Source of the DNA: Corinectria fuckeliana
Lineage: Eukaryota; Ascomycota; Sordariomycetes; Hypocreales; Nectriaceae
Direction: 5' to 3'
Assembly: GCA_019137255.1 (NCBI GenBank)
Contig: WPDH01000060.1
Coordinates: 310,001 to 374,000 of the forward strand
DNA length: 64,000 bases
Part shown: positions 21,305 through 32,084 of the stretch, one piece after another
How the letters are laid out: each line of letters starts with the position of its first letter
How positions within the stretch are numbered: position 1 is the stretch's first letter
Made by a program: the position numbers and the translations under genes
Notes under the pieces: model-generated
Seen by the model: the letters and a program-made list of their open reading frames with translations, nothing else
Told to the model about the DNA's origin: nothing
Databases searched by the model: none

Positions 21305-21494
21305 AGCAATTTGGCGCAGTGGAAGCGCGGTATGTTCATGCTCAAAGTCCTCTGCAAAAATCCGAATTTAAAGCTAACTTGCCTCAGCCGGGCTCATAAC
21401 CCGGAGGGTACGTCTCACATTCAACTTTGATGCCTCGACCATCAGCGTTAACTGACTCCAACTTCAGTCGCACGATCGAAACGTGCAATTGCTA
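21305..21494 (+). tRNA. initiator tRNA-Met (CAT), copy 1, split by two spliceosomal-type introns
   Basis: Exons 21305-21329 (25 nt), 21388-21407 (20 nt) and 21468-21494 (27 nt). Joined, they make a 72-nt tRNA: acceptor stem AGCAATT/AATTGCT (7 of 7 pairs), D arm GCGC-AGTGGAA-GCGC, anticodon arm CCGGG-CTCATAA-CCCGG, variable AGGTC, T arm GCACG-ATCGAAA-CGTGC, A73. A1:U72, three G:C pairs at the anticodon loop, A54 and A60 mark a eukaryotic initiator. Intron 1 (58 nt) begins GTATGT, has GCTAAC at 21373-21378 and ends CTCAG; intron 2 (60 nt) begins GTACGT, has TTAAC/CTGAC at 21448-21456 and ends TTCAG. They fall after positions 26 and 46, not at 37/38. The A-box-like word TGGCGCAGTGG and B-box-like CGATCGAAACG are intact in exons 1 and 3. 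Splicing by the spliceosome is inference. Confidence 0.9.
21312..21322 (+). promoter_or_regulatory. A box of tRNA copy 1
   Basis: TGGCGCAGTGG fits the internal A-box pattern for Pol III and is wholly inside exon 1. The B-box-like partner (CGATCGAAACG, 21473-21483) is in exon 3, so the introns lengthen the A-B spacing to about 150 bp, still within a workable range for TFIIIC. Confidence 0.65.
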
Positions 21495-21524
21495 AGCAAT
21501 ACATCTCATCATGCGATGTTTCTA

Positions 21525-21529
21525 TTTTT
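21525..21529 (+). terminator. possible Pol III terminator after tRNA copy 1
   Basis: A run of five T, 31 nt past the last tRNA base, is the first oligo-T stretch downstream on the coding strand. Confidence 0.6.
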
Positions 21530-21974
21530 GTAAAAACATGAAAAAACTGTTTGCATTGGAGGGGGGGCTACCCCCTTGGAGTGATTATATCGTAAAGTCT
21601 TATTAGGGGGACAACAGACGAGTCAGCCTAATCCAACCCCCCCGAACACATTGAGATGGGATTACTACGGCTCTAAGGAGGAGAGTAACCAATTTCTTTA
21701 TGAAGACTATAACCGCGGAGTTCTTCTAACCTAGAAAGAGTAACGAACTAATCCTGAGTAGCGCAGCTGGCGCATAACTAGGCTGTGGTTGACGTTGTGG
21801 CTGGTCTGCTGTGATTGGTTCCGTTGCCAGACCCCTTCAAGTGTGACTCACTAACGTTCTCGCGATTGCGGAACAAACAAAACAGCCACTCCGGTCAGTC
21901 GCCCTTTTATTGCTCGTGGTAGTCACTCCAAAACAGACCATCTTTACAAGGATAAGATAATAGAAAAGAGAGGG

Positions 21975-21995
21975 CAAAAAAAAAGAAAAAAAAAA
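21975..21995 (-). terminator. Pol III terminator after tRNA copy 2
   Basis: On the minus strand, ten T, one C, nine T begin about 11 nt past the last tRNA base. This is a very strong Pol III termination signal. Confidence 0.8.
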
Positions 21996-22005
21996 GAATG
22001 TGTGC

Positions 22006-22188
22006 TAGCAATTGCACGTTTCGATCGTGCGACTGTTTTGCTTGTTAGTCGACGTTCCTGGGTCAGGAGTCGAAGGATGAGCTTACCCTCCGGGTTATGA
22101 GCCCGGCTAGAAAGCGAGTTAGTAACGGTTCGGAATTAGTCAAAGACATTGGTGCAAACATACCGCGCTTCCACTGCGCCAAATTGCT
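22006..22188 (-). tRNA. initiator tRNA-Met (CAT), copy 2, split by two spliceosomal-type introns
   Basis: Minus strand; exons 22164-22188, 22087-22106 and 22006-22032. All 72 exon bases equal those of copy 1, so the same initiator fold results. Intron 1 (22107-22163, 57 nt) begins GTATGT, has ACTAAC at 22118-22123 and ends TTCTAG. Intron 2 (22033-22086, 54 nt) begins GTAAGC, has CTAAC at 22044-22048 and ends AACAG. The introns share positions and splice signals with copy 1 but little else. The two genes converge across about 510 bp. Identical exons with diverged introns point to selection (or gene conversion) on the mature tRNA and argue against both copies being dead. Confidence 0.9.
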
Positions 22189-22743
22189 TTGTTGCTGGTG
22201 TCAGGCATCGTCGTATTTTAACCAATATGGGCACCCAACGTTTACTCTGCGGCGGGGCGCGCTTTGGTGGGGGGCTGTCGACCCCGCTGCCTCGTGGGAG
22301 CAAAGTCAAGCAAAGGAAGATGATGGATTCCCTCTAGATATTTGAATACATCAGGCTGACATTTTGGGTTGTTTGGATATTTTGACTTAGATGTTGATGT
22401 GATTGTGTGCCCCGGCTTCAACTCCAAGGCGCCACGCGGAAACGCGCTACAACCGCTATCCTTCTGTTCGTCCATCGTCCATCAGAACCGCTCGTGTCTT
22501 GTTCGTTCCTTCGTTCATTCATTCAGTCAATCGCTCTCTCCCAACGCCAATATGCCTGTCATAATATCTCATCCGACATATCCGTCCGCTAAGCAGGGAA
22601 CGGCGCAACCCAGTAACCACCACCCGTGCGTTACGGACTGCCACGAAGCGTCTCGTCTTTCATACTACAAAGCAGCCATCTCATCAAGACGCCTGGCGCC
22701 ATCCACCTCCCTTGTTCAAGTCTGACATTAGCTAGTTGCGCTG
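22189..22743. other. intergenic
   Basis: Flank between tRNA copy 2 and the 3' end of the condensin gene. A catattgg word occurs at 22222-22229 on the minus strand. No gene is visible. Confidence 0.5.
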
Positions 22744-25424
22744 CTACTCTCCCCCCTCGGTGATTTCAGCGGTCCAATCCTTGCGGATCTCCAGTTCCTG
22801 TAGATCGCTCGTCTTCTCAATGGACAAGCCCTTTTCGTTGGCCAGGTGTAGTAGACAGATGAAGCAGAACGAGGTCGAGATATCGTCCATAATAGGCTTG
22901 GGGTACACCGACTGCAAGTTGTTCATGACCTCGGTAAATTTGAGTGGCTCCTCCTGTGCAGCATCCGGTTGAGGGGCTTCAGTGGGCTTCTGCGTAGAAC
23001 ATGTTAGATCATCTTCACATTAGCATAGGCAAGACCGTGACACGTACCTCGAGCTTCTCGAAGTCTATTCCCTTCCAGATCTCCTCCTTCAACCGCCGTA
23101 CATCTACCTTCTTGGCCACTCGCGCGTACTGCACGTATTCGGGGCGTACGCGTCGAGTCTGCGTCACCAGAGTCGTCCCAAAGGCCCCTCCCATAGTGTT
23201 TGTAACAGTCTCGCCATTCAGGAGCGCTGTGATACCGCCGGCATCGGTGAGGCCTCCCTGGCCCTCCGTACCGGGTGAGAATTGCTCACGTGCGTCCGCA
23301 AACTCCAAGTCGTCGTCGTCGTCCAAATCGCCTCCCGGGAATGGCATGCCGTCGTCCTGGAAGAAGTTGGCGTCGTAGTCACCCTCTGGCACCGCCGTTT
23401 CATCCGTGTTGTGCATGGGAGCCTTCTGGTTGGCCCAGAACGCCTCGTCCATCTCGCCCTCCGGTTGATTGTCCTGGGCAGTCGTGCCGAATGCGCCCCC
23501 TCGGGCGCCGAAACCGGTGCGTCGTCGACCCATGCGCGCCTTGGGCTTCAAGAAGAGGCTCAGCAGCGACTTGGAGTTGAAGTGCTTGTCGTCAGGGAGG
23601 AGGTTGCGCGATTTTGATTTCCAGTCCTTCTTGGGCATGCTGATAGCCGCGTTGGTGCTGGCCTGGGTGTGGATGGTATCGGACAGGGTAGAGTCGAGGG
23701 GCGAAGCAAAATCAATCTCAAAGGGCTCCTTCTCCTTGCGCTTCTTGGTCTCTCCGACAGGCTTGTTGACGTCCTTGACCTTCCGAATCCTCCAGTGTTC
23801 GGCGCTGCTCCAGTTCTTCTGCAGTGCCTGGTCGAAGAAGCCGAGAATATCCTCGTGCATCTTGTCCGCCTTCTGAGCACTCGTCATAGAAACGATGTAC
23901 TCTCCGTTGTCGTCGAATCCCTCGCCATCCGCCCCCTCTTCGCCGAGGCCGGCGTCATAAACCCGCATCTGCGGTTCGATGGCGGCTTCTCGAGCCCATG
24001 CTTCGCCACCCTCACCAAAGGCAACGTCAGCTGCAACATCGAAAGCACCCAAACCAAGATCGTCGTCGTCGAATCCGGCGGGAGCGTCACCGTCTATGAC
24101 TAGGCCTGAAATATCGCCAAAGGCACCAGGAGTCTTCTCCTTATCTTGGTCTTGCCTCCAGTCCTCCGGAGCCTTCAGGAACGGAATATCCATAGAGCCC
24201 GAAGGGTCGCCGAGATCAAAGGTTTTGAGAGATGGGCAAACATCAAGCTCGTCCAGGAGGTGGAGATCGGGGAGGAATTTTGCACCCAGCGCACCAACGT
24301 CAATCAGAACATCAGCCTCGTCGTCTTCTTCCTGCAGTTCCTCCTCTTGCGGTTCATCAGCTCCATCCTCGTCCTCATCCTCATCCTCACCCAACTCTCG
24401 TTGCCTTTTCTTTCCGAGAGTGTCCGTATCACCCGTGTCGTCACTGCTGTCGAAGACGATGCGTCCTTGGGAATCGATCATGAGGTGGTTCAAGAGGAGT
24501 CCTTTGGCACCTCCCTCGTCGAAATCGGCCGATGCCTTCTTGAAGAGGGGGTCGACAGCAAACTCTAGTTCAAACTTCTTGAGCATCAACGAGTTGAAGT
24601 TTGGCGCCAAGGTGGCCTCGGATGAGCGTTGGGTCTGTAGAGTGTGAGCAAGTATCGGAAAAGGGGGAATTGATCAATTCTACCTTCTTCTTGGGCTTTT
24701 TTTTCACGTTGCCATCCTCATCTAGCTCCTCCTCGTCATCGGTCTCTTCTCCCTCGCGGTCCTTCTTCTTGGAATTATTGCTATCGGCGAGACCGCTCAA
24801 AAGCTTGCCGGTCTCTGTGGCGACGCTATCAACCCGGTTGGTGTAGATCTTGACGCATCCGTCCAGGGTGCAACTGGCCTTTTGGAAGTTCACGCCGTCG
24901 CCTTCCTTGAGGAGCGACATATCATGGAAGTAATCGATCAAGGCGAAGTTCCATGAATTCGTAGCGTTGATTTTGTTGTCGGTAGCCATCTTCATCCACT
25001 CTTCGAAGTTGGCGAGAAGTGGGACGCGCTTCATAGGGGTAACCACAGAGCCGCCGACGACGAAGTCCTCATCGTCGTCACCGGCGCGGCCGGCTCGAGG
25101 CGTTCGGGGATCGGACGTTGGGGATGCGTTTTCCATGTCGTCAAATCTGATGCCGCTTTTGCGAGGAGTCGCGGCGGCCTTGATCTCGTTGAACTGCTTC
25201 TCGTGCAGCGCTCGCCTGGAGCTCATCCGCTGGCCCTTTTCGTGCGCATCGTCGTTGAGGGGAATTCTAGAGGCTTGCATGAGGACTCGGTTGCTGTTGC
25301 TAGGGGGCGTGATGAGCGGTACGGTGAGAACTTACTTGACTGGGGACTTGAAAGGTGAAGCCGAGACGGAACCAGAGGTCGGCCGGGCACTTCCCCCGCG
25401 CGGGGCTTGTGCAACGCGAGGCAT
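22744..25424 (-). CDS. BRN1: condensin complex subunit 2 (Brn1/Cnd2/barren kleisin)
   Basis: Four exons, 25336-25424, 24684-25266, 23048-24634 and 22744-22989, join in frame to 834 residues, typical of the family. The first intron uses GTAAGT and CTCTAG, the second GTAGAA and CTACAG, the third GTACGT and ACGCAG with a CTAAC branch. The N-terminal block IPLNDDAHEKGQRMSSRRAL (about 31-50) and the WMKMATDNKINATNSWNFAL block are signatures of condensin kleisin subunits. The middle is acidic, and a conserved KKDWKSKSRNLLPDD block is near residue 590. The C-terminal winged-helix end (VYPKPIMDDISTSFCFICLL) binds the SMC ATPase head. Kleisins bridge Smc2/Smc4 and recruit the HEAT subunits for mitotic chromosome compaction (family knowledge). 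The ATG at 25424 is preferred; an in-frame ATG may lie further upstream, at 25529. Confidence 0.93.
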
Positions 25425-26393
25425 TACGGGTGATTGTGTGGGCTGATGATGATGATGATGCAGAAGGTTGAGCTCGACGAGGCCTGGCGCGTCGTCGTCG
25501 TGGTGTTGGGGCTGCGCCAAAGTAAACAAAATAAAGGCGACATGGGGTTATTGGCGCCTGCCCATTCAGGCATCAAAACCCGACCTCAGGGAGGGTACGG
25601 TACGTACTGAGTACTACATTCTACTGGTAGGAACGTGGTGGATTAACAAGTACTCAGTACATTCTAGTAGTACTAGCAGTACTTACTACTACTAGTAAAT
25701 ACCTAAGTACAGTGAGGTCAGTATGTGCTGCTAAGGGTGATTAGCCAGGGCACCTCTGTCAGACTAACCCAACTAGGGCAGGTGTCACAACACTACATCA
25801 CGATTTCAAGGCCCATGTCTGTCTCTGTTGTCACTGAAGCGTGGCCGGTTGAGCTGTGGCGATCTGCACCTTCTTTTCTAGGTACCTACCAGTTAGAGGC
25901 CGAGGATTGGGCGGCCTCCTACGGAATTCCGGGAAACCTACCACACCACGGCGAACACGCACATTACATAGTAGACTAGGTATGCATGAAGCAAGGACCA
26001 AGGCAAGTTGGCAAGGAGGCAATCGCCAAGGGGATGCGACGCTAACTGATTAACATCCCGCTTCGGGAATGATCTGGTCCGCAACACGACGTAATGACAT
26101 GTTACAACTTGCCTGTCGGTTGATTGATTGATATCTTTTAAGCGTGCTCCTCCCTCCCGTCTCTGCGCCGCGCCGCAGACCTTCCTCTATACTCCTCTCC
26201 GCATTATCTACGATTACACCGAGTACTCTATACTACGACCTGCGAATACTCCTTGTATGCATCGATACCGACTGAAACGACGAAAGCGACCCCGACGATG
26301 ACGATTCTCACATGCATAACCCCCGCCATATGACATGAAGACTACTGATATTGGAACCGAAGTCCAAGTCGAAGTCGAAGTCGAAATTGAAGC
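25425..26393. other. shared promoter of divergent condensin and exchanger genes
   Basis: About 970 bp between the two starts. It has (tac)n/(tag)n-type triplet runs near 25640-25700 and gaagtc copies just before 26394. No separate gene is seen. Confidence 0.5.
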
Positions 26394-29300
26394 ATGGCGG
26401 CCGCCACCATCACCACCATCACCACCTCCTCCTCCCCCTCCGTCACGAGGGGCAGCCGTCTGAGCTCCCGCCCCTTCTACACCACGGTTCTGCTCCTGTC
26501 CGCGTTGACAGCCTATTCCTTCCTGGCGCACACCGTGTATAACGGTCGCGACACGCCCGACGAAAATCCTGCCTTTCTCAGGCGCAGCGAAACAGCCCCC
26601 GAATGCGCCGCCGTCCACAATGCCGACGACAAATGCGCCTTCGTGCGGCAGTACTGTACCGACGACGATGCCGGCCTCATACCCTATCTCGATCTCTACT
26701 ACTGCACTTTCGGTGACGTGCGCCCGCTGGCCTTTACCGTCCTGGTCGCCTGGCTCGGTCTCCTCTTCACCACCATCGGCATCGCCGCCAGCGACTTCTT
26801 CAGCATCAACCTGAGCACTATTTCTACCATTCTCGGCCTCAGCGAAAGTCTGGCCGGCGTCACCTTCCTGGCGTTTGGCAATGGGTCGCCCGACGTATTC
26901 AGCACATTTGCCGCCATGGGCTCCAACAGCGCTAGCATGGCTGTGGGCGAGCTCCTCGGTGCTGCCAGTTTTATCACGGGAGTTGTCGCCGGGTCCATGG
27001 CGCTCGTCAGGGAGTTCCGCGTCGATCGAAAGACATACACCCGCGATTTATGTTTCTTCATAGTCGCCGTGTGCTTCACCGCCGTGTTCCTCGCCGATGG
27101 GCATTTGCACTTTTGGGAGTGTTGGCTCATGATTGGCTATTATGCCCTCTACGTCACCACTGTCGTAGGTTGGCATTGGGTCTCGACCAGGAGGAGACAG
27201 AGGAGACGCAGAGAGGGGGAGGCTCGGAGTCATGTGTACGGCCCATCGGGGCATTCTGGAGACGAGTTAGCTGGCGAGCCTTACCGAGACGACCCTGACG
27301 AAGTCGGCCAGGGCACATCCACAGCACCCTCTCGCTCACCCGACATCAGCGCCCTTGAAGCCGGACCTAGGATCCAGGTCGACGGCCAGAGCCCTACCAT
27401 CGACGACGACGAAGACGATGCCTCCAGCCAAGACCACGACAGGATGGTCGCAGCCGAAGTGGCAAGCAGCATGCGAGTTCTGCGGACTAGAGGAAGGCGG
27501 AGCCACACCATAACGCCTATTCGACCAAGTCTAGTGGGCGCCCTTGAATTCCGTTCCGCCTTGGCCCAGCTGCAGCGCGAGGGCAATCTGCAGCTTTCCG
27601 CAATTCCAGGCCGGAGCCATTCGGAGAATCACATCACTAAGAGGACGAGAAGGGGCACGGTAGGCGTTGTGCTGGCTTCTGCCCAGTCTGATGGTAGTCC
27701 TGATACTCCCGAGCCCTTACATCCAACTAGACGAGAGAGGGCGCTGTCTTCTGGAGATGCGCCAGTCGGGGTGGCAGCCTATCCTGACCTGCTGATCCCC
27801 GTCCGAGATAGAGCGGATGCAAACCTGTCGCTTCCTCCATCGAGCAGCGTAAGGGAGCCAAGTCCAAGCCCATCATACACCATTGGGGGCAACCTAGCGC
27901 CGCCTCCCGCAAGCCAGCCGGGGCCCACCGAAGATGATGCCGACAACAGCCACCATATACGGCTACTAACGCCCCAGCTACAGTTGCAGATACCCAGTCG
28001 CCGCAGCAGCTACAGCGATCGATCATCTCCCGCTAGCCCGTTCCCTACATACATGGATTCACCGGCGATGCTCACGCCGAATCCTCATTCCGAGCCTTCT
28101 GAATGCGTGGCCCCTGGTCTGGTAAGCCGCGACAGCCCGTTTGTAGACTTGCATCTAACGGCCGGAGAGCCTACGCCGGTGAAGTGGTGGCCTTACGCAA
28201 TCCTCCCACCTCCGCATATTCTCCTTGCCACTCTGTTCCCTACGCTGCAGGGCTGGGGTGACAAGGCCATCTGGGATAAGTTTGTGAGTACCATATCGGT
28301 GCCGAGCATCTTTCTCCTGGTCACCACTCTACCTGTGGTTGAGTCTGAAACCACAAACGATGACGAGTCGCATTTTGGCACCATCGTCGAACCCACCAGG
28401 GGCATCGGACATGCCGCACCGCCTGTGTCCGTTGAGCCCCAGGCCATAGAGCATGAATCGGAGTGGCAGCGGTATCGCAGGCGCACCCTAAGCCGGAGCA
28501 GCAGCTACGCAGCGTCGCCCTTTGGGTCCCCTCATCTAGGAGCGTTCGATCGGGACGACACGGTTGTAGCCCCGGACTCAGAATTGTCTTTGGGCCCACC
28601 AGCCATCGCGAGGAAGCCAGCATCCGGGATACCGTCCGCCACCACCTCCAAGAATGAGTGTACGGGTTGGAACCGGTGGCTGGTCGCGTTGCAGCTCTTC
28701 ACCGGGCCCCTGTTTGCCGTCTTCATCCTCTGGGCCAACATGAGGGAGGATTTCAAGCATCCCGAAAGAGTGCTAGTCCGAATGGTGCTCTACACGCTCC
28801 TGTTCTCCTCCATACTGCTTGCCGTGCTGCTGCTGTACACGACGGAAGACCGACGACCAAAGCACCACTACTCATTGTGTTTCATGGGGTTCATTATTAG
28901 CATTGCATGGATTTCAACCATTGCAGGAGAGGTGGTCGGGGTGCTCAAGACGTTTGGCGTGGTCCTCGGCATTTCGGAAGCGTTGCTGGGACTGACCATC
29001 TTTGCAGCGGGCAACAGTGTTGGAGATTTGGTCGCGAACATTACGGTGGCCCGTCTTGGGTATCCCGTCATGGCACTGTGAGTGACTGGAGGATCATGGC
29101 CGGCTTGGTTGAGTGTTTGCTGACGAAGGTGATTCTAGGTCTGCATGCTTTGGCGGCCCGATGCTCAACATCCTGCTGGGTATTGGCATTGGCGGAGTCA
29201 CCATGATGATCAAGAAGGCAAACCGCAAACATCGCTTGCATCCCGAACTACCCATCGAGTACAAGCCGTACAAGGTGCAGGTTGGCGGAACGCTGATGGT

Positions 29301-29466
29301 CTCGGCGATAACGCTCCTGGTGATGCTGCTGGGACTGCTGATCATGGTTCCGCTGAACAAGTGGGTGCTGAGTCGCAAGGTAGGATGGGGGTTGATTGCA
29401 CTGTGGGCAGTGAGCACGGTTGTCAACGTCGCAGTAGAGTTGACGGGTGCTTGGGGAGACATGTAG
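26394..29466 (+). CDS. cation/calcium exchanger of the CaCA superfamily (NCX/NCKX/CCX-like)
   Basis: Exons 26394-29077 and 29139-29466 give 1003 residues; the 61-nt intron starts GTGAGT, has TGCTGAC and ends TTCTAG. Start is the ATG in gcATGGCGG. A hydrophobic segment at about 28-49 could be a signal anchor. The first membrane half holds the alpha-1 exchanger repeat with FGNGSPDVFSTFAAMGSNS (about 159-177). A long hydrophilic loop (about 265-600) is rich in Ser, Pro, Arg and Asp. The second half holds the alpha-2 repeat with AAGNSVGDLVANITVARLG (about 869-887), completed after the intron by CFGGPMLNILLG. The two conserved acidic residues (in SPD and GD) are those that bind the cation in this family. 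It likely exchanges Ca2+ for H+ or Na+ in an internal membrane, as for the fungal CCX/NCLX-like group. The compartment is unknown. Confidence 0.9.
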
Positions 29467-30706
29467 AACAAACGACACTTTCTTGCTTAGGGATGCGACT
29501 GGCGCAATACACGGCCGAGTTAAGAACGACACGCGTTATGAGATTCTTCTTTCTTCTGTAAATACAAGTTACCGAGTATCCATATCATACCCAATTATGC
29601 AAAACCCGGGGCAGCCGAGGACCAGGACAAGGAGAGGAGAGCGCTTCAAGACGGGTGCCAAAAACAAAGTAGAGCTGGCTACTAGCAAAAATGATAGAGA
29701 TGGTTTAATCTTATAAATGTCAATAGATGGCAGTTGTAGATGGTAGTAGATCATAATATATATCAGGTAAATAAATGGTTGAACAAAGGGAATCGAATCT
29801 ACAACCACTCGGTTGTAGCGACGGGAAAGCTTAGTAGTTTAGCAAATGTTAAACCCGTCATTGCTACCCGTCGGTTGAGAAAGTGTCGATTTATTTCGGA
29901 GTATAAGGGTGCATCTAGAAACCGGACGGTCGTGATTCATTGTCAATGACTGTGGCTCACAGAAGAGTGGCTCAGCGTGTGGGTGGACGGCGAGGACCCA
30001 CCGAGGGGCACTGTCACTGTCACCCCTTGGCACGCCCACTCGGGACGGGACCTAGACTCCGCTAAAAGTTGGCGGCTACCTACCTACTAGGTACCTAGTA
30101 AGGAAAAGGGGACACATTTCAGATGCGTACCTATCTAGGCACCTGCCTCGTGAACCATGAACCACTGCGCTGATAGATGACGACTTGGTAGCGAGGATCC
30201 CGTCAACTTCATTTCGCTTGGACAGCTGCGCCTCCACGATTTGTCCTCGCAAACGCATCGCAGTCAGCTCTAGACGTAATTCTTGGCACATTTTGCTTTG
30301 TCGACTGTTGCAACGTGGGACGGACGAGGAGTTGCCAGGTTGTTCTGAATTACCCGGCCCAATGGGCTTCAGCAACCTTGATTCTGGCTACCGTGTCGTT
30401 TCGTGCTCGTGGGCTATGTAGATGGAAGATTGCAAACTTCAATTGAAGAAACAAAATGTATAAGAGGGCGAAGAGCTCCTCCCGCTTGTAAAGTTCCGTC
30501 TCCTCCTCTTTCCTGAACCGTACCATAAGTAGCTCCCCCCTGCTGACCGCCCCGCACAACCTGCACGCCTCGCAGCTTCCACCCCGCCTTCCCCCTCCTT
30601 GATTGACCTACTAACTACTAAGCTTCAACACCCTCGAGCATTCAAGTCAACCACGCTCGTTCCTGGCCGTCTTCCGCCTCGACACTTCTCTCCGTCGACC
30701 GTCACA
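29467..30706. other. intergenic
   Basis: 3' flank of the exchanger and promoter of phosphomannomutase. No supported frame, RNA gene or repeat array. Confidence 0.5.
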
Positions 30707-31676
30707 ATGGTTGCCCTTCCTTCATACACTCCCCTCGAGGATCGCCCCCTCAAGGACACCATCTGCCTCTTCGATGTCGACGGCACCCTCACCCCCGCCC
30801 GCCTGGTACAAGCTCTCTCTCCTAGTACCTTCTCATGATCCCCGTCTCCTGTCGTCGCTAACACTCCTCGTCTTTGCTGCTTCGCTAGGACGCCTCCCCC
30901 GAAATCCTCTTCCTCCTCCAGACCCTCCGCGCTAAGTGCGCCATCGGCTTCGTCGGCGGCTCCGATTTCGCCAAGCAGGAGGAGCAGCTGGGCAGGCCCG
31001 CCGGCGTCCCCGTCACCACCCTCTTCGACTTCTGCTTCTCCGAGAACGGCCTGACCGCCTTCAAGCTCGGCGAGCCCCTCACCTCCAACAGTTTCATCCG
31101 CTGGATCGGCGAGGATCAGTACAAGGAGCTCGCCAACTTCTGCCTGCATTACATCGCCGACCTCGACATCCCCGTCAAGCGCGGCACCTTCATCGAGTTC
31201 CGAAACGGCATGGTCAACATCAGCCCCGTCGGCCGTAACGCTAGCAACCAGGAGCGAATCGACTTTGAGAAGTTTGACAAGGACGCCAAGGTCCGAGAGA
31301 AGTTTGTTGCTGCCCTCAGGGAGCGTTTCGGTCACCTCGGCCTCACGTACGTTTCTACCCTCGCCTTTGTCCCCAGCTGCCATTTCTTTTTTTCTTTTCC
31401 ACGCCAGCTAACTCACAGAAAAGCTTCTCCATCGGTGGCCAGATCTCCTTTGATGTCTTCCCCACCGGCTGGGACAAGACTTACTGCCTGCAGCACCTCG
31501 AGAACGAGGCCAAGAAGCCCAACGGAGTCTCCTACAAGAACATCCACTTTTTCGGCGACAAGACCTTCAAAGGTGGCAACGACTACGAAATCTACTCCGA
31601 TGACCGTACCATCGGCCACTCTGTCACTGGTCCTGAAGATACCATACGCATTGTCAAGGAACAGTTCGACCTTTAG
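30707..31676 (+). CDS. SEC53: phosphomannomutase
   Basis: Exons 30707-30805, 30889-31346 and 31424-31676 give 269 residues. The first block ends in the HAD catalytic motif FDVDGTLTPARL (Asp23 nucleophile, Asp25). Further landmarks are FVGGSDFAKQEEQLG, FSENGLTAFK, RNGMVNISPVGRN, the QISFDVFPTGWDKTYCL block and IHFFGDKTFKGGNDYEIY near the end, all diagnostic of eukaryotic PMM. The enzyme converts mannose-6-phosphate to mannose-1-phosphate in the cytosol for GDP-mannose, hence for N-glycans, GPI anchors and cell-wall mannan (family knowledge). Intron 2 uses the second of two closely spaced AGs (cacagAAAAG): only this keeps LTFSIGGQ in frame. The gene converges on the phosphatase gene ending at 32085. 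Confidence 0.95.
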
Positions 31677-32084
31677 GCGAACGGACAGATGATAGCAAAT
31701 ATGGGGAAGGACGTTCAACAAGGGGCAATCCAAAGACACAACAGACACGAGTCAAGACTAATAGTGTTCTAGCACAGAACCAACCACAGGACCCCCATTT
31801 CCGCCACCAAATAACAGAGGCATGCCGAGTATATCCTGAGTTTCCCTTCTTATGCAAGAGGCAAAATATCCTAGTCCCGCCTAGACTAGACAAAAACAAT
31901 ATATCTGCTCATTTAGATGCTATAAGACGCTTCAACAACATGGCCGTGATCATCAACAAAAAGGTATCTCCAAGTGTATATATAGACCCAACATCAGGAA
32001 CCACTCTCATCCATCCACCAACACCTGTCTTTTCTAGGCCGCTGTCGCTGCAAAACACTCCCCCCTCTCACGGCTTCCTGTACT

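Noticed and set aside
21305..22188. The two tRNA loci as ordinary tRNA pseudogenes with random insertions
   Set aside because: Both copies have insertions at the same two points, each with GT, branch motif and AG, while all exon bases and pairings are intact.
21305..22188. Classical 37/38 tRNA introns
   Set aside because: The anticodon loop CTCATAA is uninterrupted in both copies; the gaps are at 26/27 and 46/47.
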